Below are positions 1 through 6,356 of a stretch of 7,234 nt of DNA, piece by piece (position 1 is the first letter of the stretch; each line of letters starts with the position of its first letter). A program made the translations under genes and the position numbers. The notes under the pieces were generated by a model. The model saw only the letters and a program-made list of their open reading frames with translations, had not been told where the DNA came from and did no database searches. The DNA is from JBFHER01 sp041584055. GTDB taxonomy: Bacteria; Bacteroidota; Bacteroidia; Bacteroidales; UBA5342. The DNA lies in the NCBI GenBank assembly GCA_041584055.1, contig JBFHER010000191.1, positions 1 to 7,234 on the forward strand. Reading direction: 5' to 3'.

Positions 1-162
1 CCCAGTCCTGCGTTTTTAAAACGAGCAAAGGCAGCCGGGGTGAAGTTTACCTTTGGAACGAATAACAGTGGCGCTACCGACCTGGGCCGTATGGACTATG
101 CCATCGAGATGATTGATGAATGCAAGCTGGAAGCGAAAGACATATGGTTCCCTAAAAATTAA
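1..162 (+). CDS. 3' end of a probable PHP-type metal-dependent hydrolase (partial)
   Basis: Frame 1 is open from the window edge to a TAA at 160-162 and gives the last 53 residues of a protein; the 5' part lies outside. The visible part reads PSPAFLKRAKAAG, then VKFTFGTNN, then DLGRMDYAIEMIDECKL and KDIWFPKN. This alternation (helix, short hydrophobic strand ending in a G-x-N/D loop, then a helix with a conserved Gly-Arg) resembles the C-terminal end of PHP-domain hydrolases (histidinol-phosphatase-like TIM-barrel metalloenzymes), where the last strand normally carries a metal-binding Asp/His pair. Here the loop is Thr-Asn-Asn, so that metal position is either changed or I have the family wrong. 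Coding is well supported by the uninterrupted frame and the protein-like composition; the family is an inference from a short tail. It faces nifJ convergently and has no evident link to it. Confidence 0.5.
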   Translation, partial: PSPAFLKRAKAAGVKFTFGTNNSGATDLGRMDYAIEMIDECKLEAKDIWFPKN

Positions 163-367
163 GTTTTTTATTGCCTATTTCCAGATGAAACGCTGAATAT
201 ATCTTCAGTGCAACCATAAGGGAATCAATGCAAGACTTTGTGAATTGAGTGTCTCCTGATGCCTGTTTGTGACTATACGGGGCAATTGGGGTATGCATGC
301 TTTTGGTCCCGTCCAGAGTAGTGTGTCCTTATTGAAAGGACTTGTTAAAACGTTCAATTATATTGAT

Positions 368-404
368 AAAAAAAGAGCCATCCGCTCTGGCGTGATGACT
401 CTTT
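368..404 (-). terminator. Rho-independent terminator for nifJ
   Basis: Read on the minus strand, an 11-bp stem is formed by 394-404 and 372-382 with an 11-base loop. It has one G-U wobble and is followed by seven consecutive U residues (from 374-368). On the + strand the wobble becomes a C-A mismatch and the downstream T-run is only three bases, so the element is oriented for the minus strand. It lies about 60 to 100 bases past the nifJ stop codon. An alternative 5-bp hairpin (AGAGC/GCTCT, 374-378 with 384-388) overlaps it. Confidence 0.75.
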
Positions 405-416
405 AATAGTATTTGA

Positions 417-449
417 ATTGATCGGATGAACTTAGCTCATCCGATCAAT
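417..449 (-). terminator. Perfect 13-bp hairpin in the nifJ 3' untranslated region
   Basis: ATTGATCGGATGA (417-429) is exactly complementary to TCATCCGATCAAT (437-449), with a 7-base loop at 430-436. It begins 16 bases after the nifJ stop codon. No T-run follows directly on either strand (minus strand continues TTCAAATAC), so it is not a classic intrinsic terminator by itself. It may stabilise the 3' end of the long nifJ mRNA or act together with the U-tailed hairpin 12 bases further on. The structure is certain from sequence; the role is inferred. Confidence 0.6.
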
Positions 450-464
450 GGATCAACGTTTTTC

Positions 465-3400
465 TTATTCAGCAGCTTCAACCTCGTAGCTCATTGCAGC
501 CAGACGTTTGTAGCCATTCAATCGCCATTTTGCATTGCGCTCAGCTTCGATGAAAAGCTCTGTTGCTTCTGCAGGGAACGATTTTAACAAGGCAGTGTAA
601 CGCACCTCACCACGCAGGAAGCTCTGGAATTTGCTCCAGTCCGGCTCTTTGCTATCCATTGTAAATGGATTTTTACCTTCTTCTTCCAACTGTGGATTGT
701 AACGCCACAAGTGCCAGTATCCGCATTCAACAGCATCCTTTTGCTCTGATTGTGCTTTTCCCATTCCTTTTCTCAAACCGTGGCTGATACAAGGAGAATA
801 AGCAATAATCAAGGATGGTCCGGGATATGCTTCAGCTTCTTTCAGTGCTTTGAAGTATTGAGCCTGATTTGCGCCCATTGCAACTTGTGCAACGTAAACG
901 TAGCCATAAGTAGTGGCCATCAAACCAAGGTCTTTTTTGCGGATGCGCTTTCCGGAAGCGGCAAATTTAGCAACAGCTCCAACAGGTGTTGATTTAGATG
1001 CCTGACCACCGGTGTTTGAGTAAACCTCTGTATCCATTACAAGAATGTTCACATCCTCACCAGAAGCCATTACATGATCCAATCCTCCGTAACCAATGTC
1101 ATAAGCCCATCCATCACCACCAAAGATCCATTGAGATTTCTTCACCAGGAAGCTCTTAAGTGCCAATATATCATCTTTAATTGCTGCTTTTTCGTTTGCG
1201 AGTGCATCAACCACCTTCTTGGATGCAAGACGGGTTGTTTCACCGTTTTGTTTGTTTTCAATCCAGAACTCAAAGGCTTCTTTTGTTTCTGCATTCACAG
1301 CATCCATGTTTTCTTTCATGTAACGCTCTAAACGATCACGTAACTTGTTCACTCCTTTTGCCATACCCAATCCGAATTCTGCATTGTCTTCGAACAATGA
1401 GTTCGCCCAGGCTGGTCCCTGTCCTTCAGCATTTTTACAGTAAGGCGTAGCAGGTGCAGATCCACCATAAATAGAAGAACATCCGGTGGCATTTGCAACC
1501 ATCATCCGGTCACCGAACAATTGCGTAATCAATTTGATGTATGGTGTTTCTCCACAACCGGCACAAGCGCCTGAGAACTCGAACAATGGCTGAGCAAACT
1601 GAGAATTTTTAACATTCGCAGTCTTAGAAACCAGGGTATCTTTAATCGTTACGTTTTTAACCATGTAATCCCAACGCTCGATTTCTGCTCTTTGAGAATC
1701 AAGCGACTTCATTACCAATGATTTTTCTTTTGAAGGACAAACATCAGCACAGTTACCACAACCAGTACAGTCAAGTGCTGAAACCTGCATGCGGTATTGT
1801 AAACCGGCAAATGATTTTCCATTGGCTTTTTTTGTTTCTGTTCCTTCAGGAGCACCGGCCAATTCTTCTTCAGTCAGTAAGAAAGGACGAATGGCAGCGT
1901 GAGGACAAACATAAGCACATTGGTTACACTGAATACAGTTATCAACCTGCCATTCGGGCGTGAAAACTGCAACACCGCGTTTTTCATAAGCCGTTGTCCC
2001 TGCAGGGAAAGTTCCGTCTTCATAGTTAGTAAAAGCTGAAACTGGTAGATCGTCCCCTTTTTGAGCGTTGATAGGCTCAACAATGTTTTTGATAAAATCA
2101 GGGATGTCACGCTCGTCTTTTTCTTCTTTTAACTCGATAGAGGCCCATTGTGCAGGAACGTCAATTTTAATCACATTTTGTGATCCTGTATCCACAGCAG
2201 CAAAGTTCATGTTTACAACTTCTTCACCTTTTTTACCGAAGGATTTCACGATCATGCGCTTCATTTCTTCCAGGGCTTGCTCGAAAGGAATCACATTTGC
2301 AATCTTAAAGAACGCTGATTGCATGATGGTGTTGGTACGGTTACCAAGGCCAATGTCTTCAGCAAGTTTCGTTGCATTGATGATGTAGAAATTGATTTCG
2401 TTTTTAGCAAGGTACTTTTTCACATTGTCAGGAATGAAAGCTTTTGTTTCATCCACATCCAGGTGAGAGTTCAAGAGGAAGGTTCCACCTTTTTTTAAGC
2501 CTTTGGTAACGTCATACATGTTCAGGTAAGCCGTAACGTGACAAGCTACAAAGTCAGCTGTGTTCACAAGGTAAGTAGAACGAATGGGAGAATCTCCAAA
2601 ACGCAGGTGAGAAATGGTAATACCTCCTGATTTCTTTGAATCGTATGCAAAGTATGCCTGTGCATATTTATCGGTGTTGTCACCAATGATTTTAATTGAG
2701 TTTTTATTTGCGCCAACCGTACCATCAGATCCAAGACCGTAGAATTTAGCTTCGAAGTTTCCTTTGATACCAAGATTCAGGTTTTCTGATGGCATTGGAA
2801 GCGAAGTGAATGTTACATCATCAACAATACCTAAAGTAAACTGGTTCTTAGGCTCTTTCATTGCAAGATTGTCGTAAACAGTCTTGATAAGCGCAGGCGT
2901 AGTTTCTTTAGAAGAAAGGCCATAGCGACCACCAACGATTTCAGGCGCATTTTCTTTGCCGTAGAATACATTTCTTACATCCAAGTACAAAGGCTCACCT
3001 TCTGCACCAGGTTCCTTGGTTCTGTCGAGAACAGCAATTTTTTTACATGTTGCAGGAACTGCTTTCATGAAATGTTTTGCAGAGAAAGGACGATAGAGGT
3101 GTACCGCAATCAAACCAACTTTTTCTCCCTTTGCAGTCAGATAATCGATGGTTTCTTTAATTGTTTCGGTAACAGACCCCATGGCGATGATTACACGCTC
3201 AGCATCTTTTGCGCCGTAGTAATCAAACAGGTGGTATTCTCTGCCTGTGATGTCAGAGATTTTTCCCATGTAGTCTTCTACTACATCCGGAACTGCATCA
3301 TAAAATGGGTTACATGCCTCACGTGCCTGGAAATAAACATCAGGGTTTTCAGCAGTACCTCTTGTTACAGGATTATCTGGATTTAGTGCTCTGTCGCGGA

Positions 3401-4013
3401 ATGACTGGAGGGCTTTTTTATCAAGCAGTGGGGCAAGATCTTCGTTTTCCAGAATTTCAATTTTTTGTATCTCGTGCGATGTGCGGAAGCCATCAAAGAA
3501 ATGGACGAAAGGAATACGTGTTTTGATAGATGTTAAATGAGCTACACCGGCCAAATCCATTACTTCCTGTACAGATCCGGTGGCTAACATGGCACAACCT
3601 GTTTGGCGGGTTGCCATCACATCCTGATGGTCTCCGAAAATAGACAATGCATGTGACGCAAGTGAACGAGCTGACACATGAAAAACACCAGGTAATAACT
3701 CACCAGCTACTTTGTACATGTTAGGGATCATTAGTAATAAACCCTGTGAAGCAGTGTAAGTAGATGTTAAAGCACCAGCCTGTAGCGCACCATGCATGGC
3801 ACCGGCAGCTCCAGCTTCAGATTGCATTTCCTCTACTTTCACAGTTTCGCCAAAAATGTTCTTACGACCATTGGCAGCCCACTCATCCACGTTTTCAGCC
3901 ATGTTTGAAGAAGGCGTGATCGGATAAATCGCAGCCACTTCACTAAACATATACGAGATATGAGCAGCAGCATGATTACCATCACATGTTAAAAACTTTT
4001 TCTGTTTTGTCAT
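465..4013 (-). CDS. nifJ: Pyruvate:ferredoxin (flavodoxin) oxidoreductase, single-chain
   Basis: This 1182-residue cytosolic enzyme oxidatively decarboxylates pyruvate with CoA to acetyl-CoA and CO2, passing electrons to ferredoxin or flavodoxin. All domains of the homodimeric PFOR are in order: the N-terminal pyrimidine/pyruvate domain with YPITPSS (30-36), E66 and R116; the transketolase-C-like domain (about 260-415); the gamma-type domain with GLGSDGTVGANKNS (426-439); a two-cluster ferredoxin domain (C693, C696, C699, C703 and C749, C752, C755, C759); and the thiamine-diphosphate domain with GDGWAYDIGYGG (966-977) and EVYSNTGGQ (996-1004). The ligands of the third 4Fe-4S cluster, near the cofactor, are C817, C820, C845 and C1075. 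Nothing essential is missing, and the length is normal. The ATG at 4013 is the family's usual start; the leader is A/T-rich without a Shine-Dalgarno site. No other nif gene is nearby, so the symbol does not imply nitrogen fixation. A role in anaerobic pyruvate catabolism is inferred. Confidence 0.97.
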   Translation of the reverse strand: MTKQKKFLTCDGNHAAAHISYMFSEVAAIYPITPSSNMAENVDEWAANGRKNIFGETVKVEEMQSEAGAAGAMHGALQAGALTSTYTASQGLLLMIPNMYKVAGELLPGVFHVSARSLASHALSIFGDHQDVMATRQTGCAMLATGSVQEVMDLAGVAHLTSIKTRIPFVHFFDGFRTSHEIQKIEILENEDLAPLLDKKALQSFRDRALNPDNPVTRGTAENPDVYFQAREACNPFYDAVPDVVEDYMGKISDITGREYHLFDYYGAKDAERVIIAMGSVTETIKETIDYLTAKGEKVGLIAVHLYRPFSAKHFMKAVPATCKKIAVLDRTKEPGAEGEPLYLDVRNVFYGKENAPEIVGGRYGLSSKETTPALIKTVYDNLAMKEPKNQFTLGIVDDVTFTSLPMPSENLNLGIKGNFEAKFYGLGSDGTVGANKNSIKIIGDNTDKYAQAYFAYDSKKSGGITISHLRFGDSPIRSTYLVNTADFVACHVTAYLNMYDVTKGLKKGGTFLLNSHLDVDETKAFIPDNVKKYLAKNEINFYIINATKLAEDIGLGNRTNTIMQSAFFKIANVIPFEQALEEMKRMIVKSFGKKGEEVVNMNFAAVDTGSQNVIKIDVPAQWASIELKEEKDERDIPDFIKNIVEPINAQKGDDLPVSAFTNYEDGTFPAGTTAYEKRGVAVFTPEWQVDNCIQCNQCAYVCPHAAIRPFLLTEEELAGAPEGTETKKANGKSFAGLQYRMQVSALDCTGCGNCADVCPSKEKSLVMKSLDSQRAEIERWDYMVKNVTIKDTLVSKTANVKNSQFAQPLFEFSGACAGCGETPYIKLITQLFGDRMMVANATGCSSIYGGSAPATPYCKNAEGQGPAWANSLFEDNAEFGLGMAKGVNKLRDRLERYMKENMDAVNAETKEAFEFWIENKQNGETTRLASKKVVDALANEKAAIKDDILALKSFLVKKSQWIFGGDGWAYDIGYGGLDHVMASGEDVNILVMDTEVYSNTGGQASKSTPVGAVAKFAASGKRIRKKDLGLMATTYGYVYVAQVAMGANQAQYFKALKEAEAYPGPSLIIAYSPCISHGLRKGMGKAQSEQKDAVECGYWHLWRYNPQLEEEGKNPFTMDSKEPDWSKFQSFLRGEVRYTALLKSFPAEATELFIEAERNAKWRLNGYKRLAAMSYEVEAAE

Positions 4014-4060
4014 TGCTAACTTATGATTTAATGTTTATAAATATATTTCTAATCTCTGTT

Positions 4061-4088
4061 CTAATATAGAAAACCAAATAACCACAAT
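4061..4088 (-). promoter_or_regulatory. nifJ: Possible nifJ promoter (weak match)
   Basis: On the minus strand TATATTAG (4068-4061) matches the Bacteroidota -7 consensus TAnnTTTG with one mismatch, and ATTG (4088-4085) sits 16 bases upstream as a possible -33 element. The -7 box overlaps the stop codon of the upstream ATPase and would give a 5' leader of about 40 bases. The match is imperfect and the spacing short, so nifJ may instead be read through from the ATPase. Confidence 0.25.
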
Positions 4089-5239
4089 GGGATCACATCT
4101 TCTCCACCTTTTTCTATCATGTCAACAGCGTAAGTGACATTTGGCTTTTGCTTTGCCTTTTTGTGCGAGGTCTTTACATCAAACTGGATCTTTTTATCAA
4201 TTAAGAAAGGTGCATGTTCTGAACCTGAATTTACTTTATGATCTTTGTGAACCATGTTATAGAAGAAGGTTTCACATAAGGATTGCTGATTTGAATAATC
4301 CCTGTCGATGGCAAACAATAGATTGGTGTTATGCATGTAAACCTTTGCAGGTTTCTTTGGAAACTCTTCATCTACCGGATAGAGCAGATTGAATAAACGT
4401 GCGTCCTTCAAATATTTTACATAATTCATCACCGTGGCTCTGGATGTGTTTATTTGATTGCTCAGCTGACTCACATTTGGAGAGACAGGTGCTTCTTTAG
4501 CAATCAAAAATAACAAGTTACGGAGTTTTGGTAAATATTTTAGTTCAATTTGCTGTAAATATGAGATGTCAATTTCCAGCATGAGATTCATTGTTTTTAA
4601 CAGACTCTCTGAAAAATTACTTTTTTCAAGATAAAAGGGATAAAAACCATGGTGTAGATAATCCTGAAAGTAGGCGAGGGGCCTTATTTTTGATGTGATT
4701 TCCCTGGATATTGACTGATGATTCTTCATTATCTCTTCCAGGGTATAAGCCTTGAAATTCAGCCCAACCTCGTGATTTATAAATTCCCTGAACGAAAACC
4801 CCCTTAAATTGTAAGATGCAACCAGATTGTTCAGGTCAGGATTCTCATATTTCAGGCGCATCACTGTTGATCCGGAAAACACAACATGTAAATCAGGAAA
4901 ACGATCGTAAATTGTTTTTAATTCTTTCGACCAGTTTGGGTATTTGTATACCTGATCTATCAATAATGATTTTCCCCCTTTCTTGCTAAACTCGTCCGCA
5001 AAATCAACCAGGGAACGTTGGGTGAAATAAAAATTATTGAGATTGATGTAAAGGCAGGATTTATCGTAGCCAAAGTATTGTTTAGCATAGGCCAAAAGGA
5101 ATGCAGTTTTACCAACACCACGGCTTCCTTTGATGCCAATAAGGCGGTGACTCCAATCAATCTCGTCCATTAATAAACGAGCGATCGGATATTTTAAATG
5201 TTCTATTAAATAACGATGTGTTCTGTAAAATTCGTCCAC
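4061..5239 (-). CDS. AAA_14/DUF4143-type ATPase, probable GTG start
   Basis: With the GTG at 5239 the protein has 392 residues, close to the size I expect for this family; no precise function is known to me. From the N-terminus: a lead-in helix (VDEFYRTHRYLIEH), Walker A GSRGVGKT (38-45), Walker B SLLIDQ (D95, Q96), a sensor-like VVFSGST (119-125), the conserved YNLRGFSFREF (143-153), a winged-helix-like segment (about 250-288, SQLSNQINTSRATVMNYVKYL) and a C-terminal DUF4143-like domain ending IPLWLFGFLY. Q96 stands where a catalytic Glu is usual. The C-terminal domain contains E323 and D348...D354-V-K356, which resembles a PD-(D/E)XK nuclease core. An ATG at 5470 extends the frame by 77 residues, but that stretch is low-quality sequence (CTYTHHPTPFLL), contains a -7 promoter-like box, and lies before the family's usual start. 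The gene ends 47 bases before nifJ on the same strand and diverges from the kinase gene. Confidence 0.85.
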   Translation of the reverse strand: MDEFYRTHRYLIEHLKYPIARLLMDEIDWSHRLIGIKGSRGVGKTAFLLAYAKQYFGYDKSCLYINLNNFYFTQRSLVDFADEFSKKGGKSLLIDQVYKYPNWSKELKTIYDRFPDLHVVFSGSTVMRLKYENPDLNNLVASYNLRGFSFREFINHEVGLNFKAYTLEEIMKNHQSISREITSKIRPLAYFQDYLHHGFYPFYLEKSNFSESLLKTMNLMLEIDISYLQQIELKYLPKLRNLLFLIAKEAPVSPNVSQLSNQINTSRATVMNYVKYLKDARLFNLLYPVDEEFPKKPAKVYMHNTNLLFAIDRDYSNQQSLCETFFYNMVHKDHKVNSGSEHAPFLIDKKIQFDVKTSHKKAKQKPNVTYAVDMIEKGGEDVIPLWLFGFLY

Positions 5240-5259
5240 CTTTCTTGATTTTGGCCCTG

Positions 5260-5267
5260 CAAATTTA
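5260..5267 (-). promoter_or_regulatory. -7 promoter element of the ATPase gene (TAnnTTTG)
   Basis: On the minus strand TAAATTTG fits the Bacteroidota consensus TAnnTTTG exactly and ends 20 bases before the GTG at 5239. A transcript from here could not include the ATG at 5470, which is the main support for the shorter protein. No clear TTTG -33 box is found 17-21 bases upstream, where the minus strand reads ATTACAATT. Confidence 0.4.
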
Positions 5268-5333
5268 AAAAATATAACCGGGTAATTGTAATCCCGAGAT
5301 TGCAATTTGGTTGGAAAATTGTAATTTATAACT

Positions 5334-5353
5334 GATACAAATAAAATTGTATC
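5334..5353. repeat. Inverted repeat GATACAA-N6-TTGTATC
   Basis: GATACAA (5334-5340) and TTGTATC (5347-5353) are exact reverse complements around ATAAAA. The 20-bp symmetric site lies about 95 bases upstream of the ATPase GTG and 150 upstream of the kinase ATG. Size and symmetry suit a dimeric regulator binding site; no T-run on the + strand or minus strand follows it, which argues against a terminator. The repeat is directly seen; function is inferred. Confidence 0.45.
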
Positions 5354-5401
5354 TTGGCAAGCCTTAAAGGTAAGGAGAAAGGGAGTTGGATGATGGGTAT
5401 A

Positions 5402-5452
5402 TGTGCATTTAGAAACGTGTTTAAACGTGTGTGAGAAATGAAATAATGCACA
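5402..5452. repeat. Nested repeats: TGTGCATT/AATGCACA flanking tandem AAACGTGT
   Basis: Exact 8-bp inverted arms TGTGCATT (5402-5409) and AATGCACA (5445-5452) enclose two direct copies of AAACGTGT (5413-5420 and 5423-5430) exactly 10 bp apart, about one DNA helix turn. The junction also forms the palindrome GTTTAAAC (5419-5426). It lies 52 bases upstream of the kinase ATG, a suitable operator position. The repeats are directly seen; regulatory meaning is inferred. Confidence 0.45.
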
Positions 5453-5504
5453 ATAAAAACTTAAATCCATCCATTTTGTTATAAACGAAATAAGTTATTG
5501 ATAC

Positions 5505-6332
5505 ATGAAGATAGCAGCTAAACTTTTATTGTTTGGTGAATATGCCATTTTAAAAGGGGGAGATGCGTTGGCAATTCCCCTTCCTGATTTTTCGGGAGAG
5601 CTTTCAATGGAGGTGCACACTCGGCAGATGACTTCCAACAGCAACATTGCATCATTTGTAAATCATTTAAAGAAGATTAAAGATGCATTGCTCGTGTTTG
5701 ATATGGATTTTTTTCGCTTGCATAAGGATGTTGCAGCGGGTTTGTGGTTTCAATCGAATATTCCGGAAAATGCCGGTTTAGGAAGTTCTGGTGCCCTGGT
5801 GGCTTCGGTTGCTGCGAAATATGGTTTTACAAAAACAAGCAAACTACTGGCATTGAAACATGATCTGGCCTTGATGGAGGCTTGTTTTCATGGGAACAGC
5901 TCCGGGATTGATCCTCTGGTTTCTTATCTGAACAGTGGCGTTTTAGTAAAAAACAATGATGTACTGGCCTGTGAGTTTGAACCCGATTGGGACGAAGTGA
6001 GTCTGGTACCCGTTGAGGGGGCTGGGAAAACAGGAAACCTTGTGGATATTTTTCAAAACCGTTTGCTGGATGCTGACTATGAACGTGTTTTCAGAAACGC
6101 GTACATTCCTATACAGAATGCGATCATCGATTCGGTGGTGGGAGGCAGAATCGAAAAGACACGTGACCAATTATTTGAGTTATCTGCCATGCAATTAAGT
6201 CTTTTTTCTGAAATGATTCCGGCCACCATACTGCCAATGTGGAAGGAAGGTCTCCGCACAAAACAATTTGCATTAAAGCTTTGCGGATCGGGTGGAGGAG
6301 GCTATGTGATTCGCTTTAACTTTCAGCAATAG
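5505..6332 (+). CDS. mvk: Mevalonate kinase-type GHMP kinase
   Basis: The 275-residue product fits mevalonate kinase, which phosphorylates mevalonate with ATP to 5-phosphomevalonate in isoprenoid synthesis in the cytosol. The three GHMP motifs are present: the N-terminal KLLLFGEYAIL with K6 and E12; the ATP-binding loop PENAGLGSSGA (87-97); and the C-terminal glycine-rich KLCGSGGGG (258-266). The stretch EACFHGNSSGID (125-136) is the mevalonate-kinase form of the active site, with E125 as the likely magnesium ligand and D136 as the catalytic base; KTGNLV (175-180) keeps the Thr of the family's R-x-T segment. It is somewhat shorter than typical mevalonate kinases (about 300 or more residues), mainly between motif 1 and motif 2, but has no break. 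No other mevalonate pathway gene is in the window, so a related GHMP kinase with a different substrate cannot be excluded. It ends 24 bases from the convergent thioesterase gene, with no hairpin between. Confidence 0.78.
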   Translation: MKIAAKLLLFGEYAILKGGDALAIPLPDFSGELSMEVHTRQMTSNSNIASFVNHLKKIKDALLVFDMDFFRLHKDVAAGLWFQSNIPENAGLGSSGALVASVAAKYGFTKTSKLLALKHDLALMEACFHGNSSGIDPLVSYLNSGVLVKNNDVLACEFEPDWDEVSLVPVEGAGKTGNLVDIFQNRLLDADYERVFRNAYIPIQNAIIDSVVGGRIEKTRDQLFELSAMQLSLFSEMIPATILPMWKEGLRTKQFALKLCGSGGGGYVIRFNFQQ

Positions 6333-6356
6333 TCCTTCCTGGAATTGTCTGATAGA

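Larger units (their letters stand above)
163..464. other. Convergent intergenic region between the hydrolase and nifJ
   Basis: This 302-base gap has no convincing gene on either strand. The right half (368-449) holds two hairpins that belong to the nifJ transcript and are listed separately. The left half has only weaker pairings on the + strand: CGCTGAA/TTCAGTG (191-197 with 204-210, one G-T pair), ACGGGGC/GTCCCGT (277-283 with 306-312, one G-T pair, 22-base loop) and GTCCTT/AAGGAC (325-330 with 336-341, 5-base loop). None is followed by a T-run, so I cannot name a proper terminator for the upstream + strand gene, although the first hairpin, about 28 bases after its stop codon, is the best candidate. 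A structured small RNA is possible but unsupported. Confidence 0.6.
5240..5504. promoter_or_regulatory. Divergent control region between the ATPase and kinase genes
   Basis: If the ATPase starts at 5239, this 265-base A/T-rich stretch is noncoding and must hold the promoters of both divergent genes. It contains a -7-like box for the ATPase (5260-5267), a duplicated AATTGTAAT (5284-5292 and 5317-5325, 33 bases apart), an inverted repeat GATACAA/TTGTATC (5334-5353) and a composite repeat at 5402-5452. I found no convincing promoter for the + strand kinase; TATCTTGG at 5350-5357 is one mismatch from TAnnTTTG but lacks a partner upstream. Confidence 0.5.

Noticed and set aside
417..449. Perfect inverted repeat as an insertion-sequence end or attachment site
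   Set aside because: There is only one copy, no transposase or integrase nearby, no target duplication seen, and its place just after the nifJ stop fits an RNA hairpin better.
750..3526. Several open frames of 70-106 codons on the + strand opposite nifJ
   Set aside because: They are antisense shadows of a strongly conserved coding sequence, and their translations look low-complexity, Phe/Cys/Ser-rich, with no recognisable motif.
465..4013. nifJ as a sign of a nitrogen fixation cluster
   Set aside because: No other nif gene is visible; PFOR is a general anaerobic enzyme that happens to carry this symbol.
4061..5239. ATPase as part of a phage-defence or toxin-antitoxin island
   Set aside because: Its neighbours are housekeeping metabolic genes, with no integrase, transposase, restriction or toxin partner in the window.
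5240..5470. 77-residue N-terminal extension of the ATPase from the ATG at 5470
   Set aside because: The translation is not family-like, the stretch holds a promoter-like box and repeats, and the conserved N-terminal helix begins at the GTG at 5239.
5943..6259. Minus-strand open frames inside the kinase gene
   Set aside because: They overlap the conserved kinase coding sequence and show no domain-like content.
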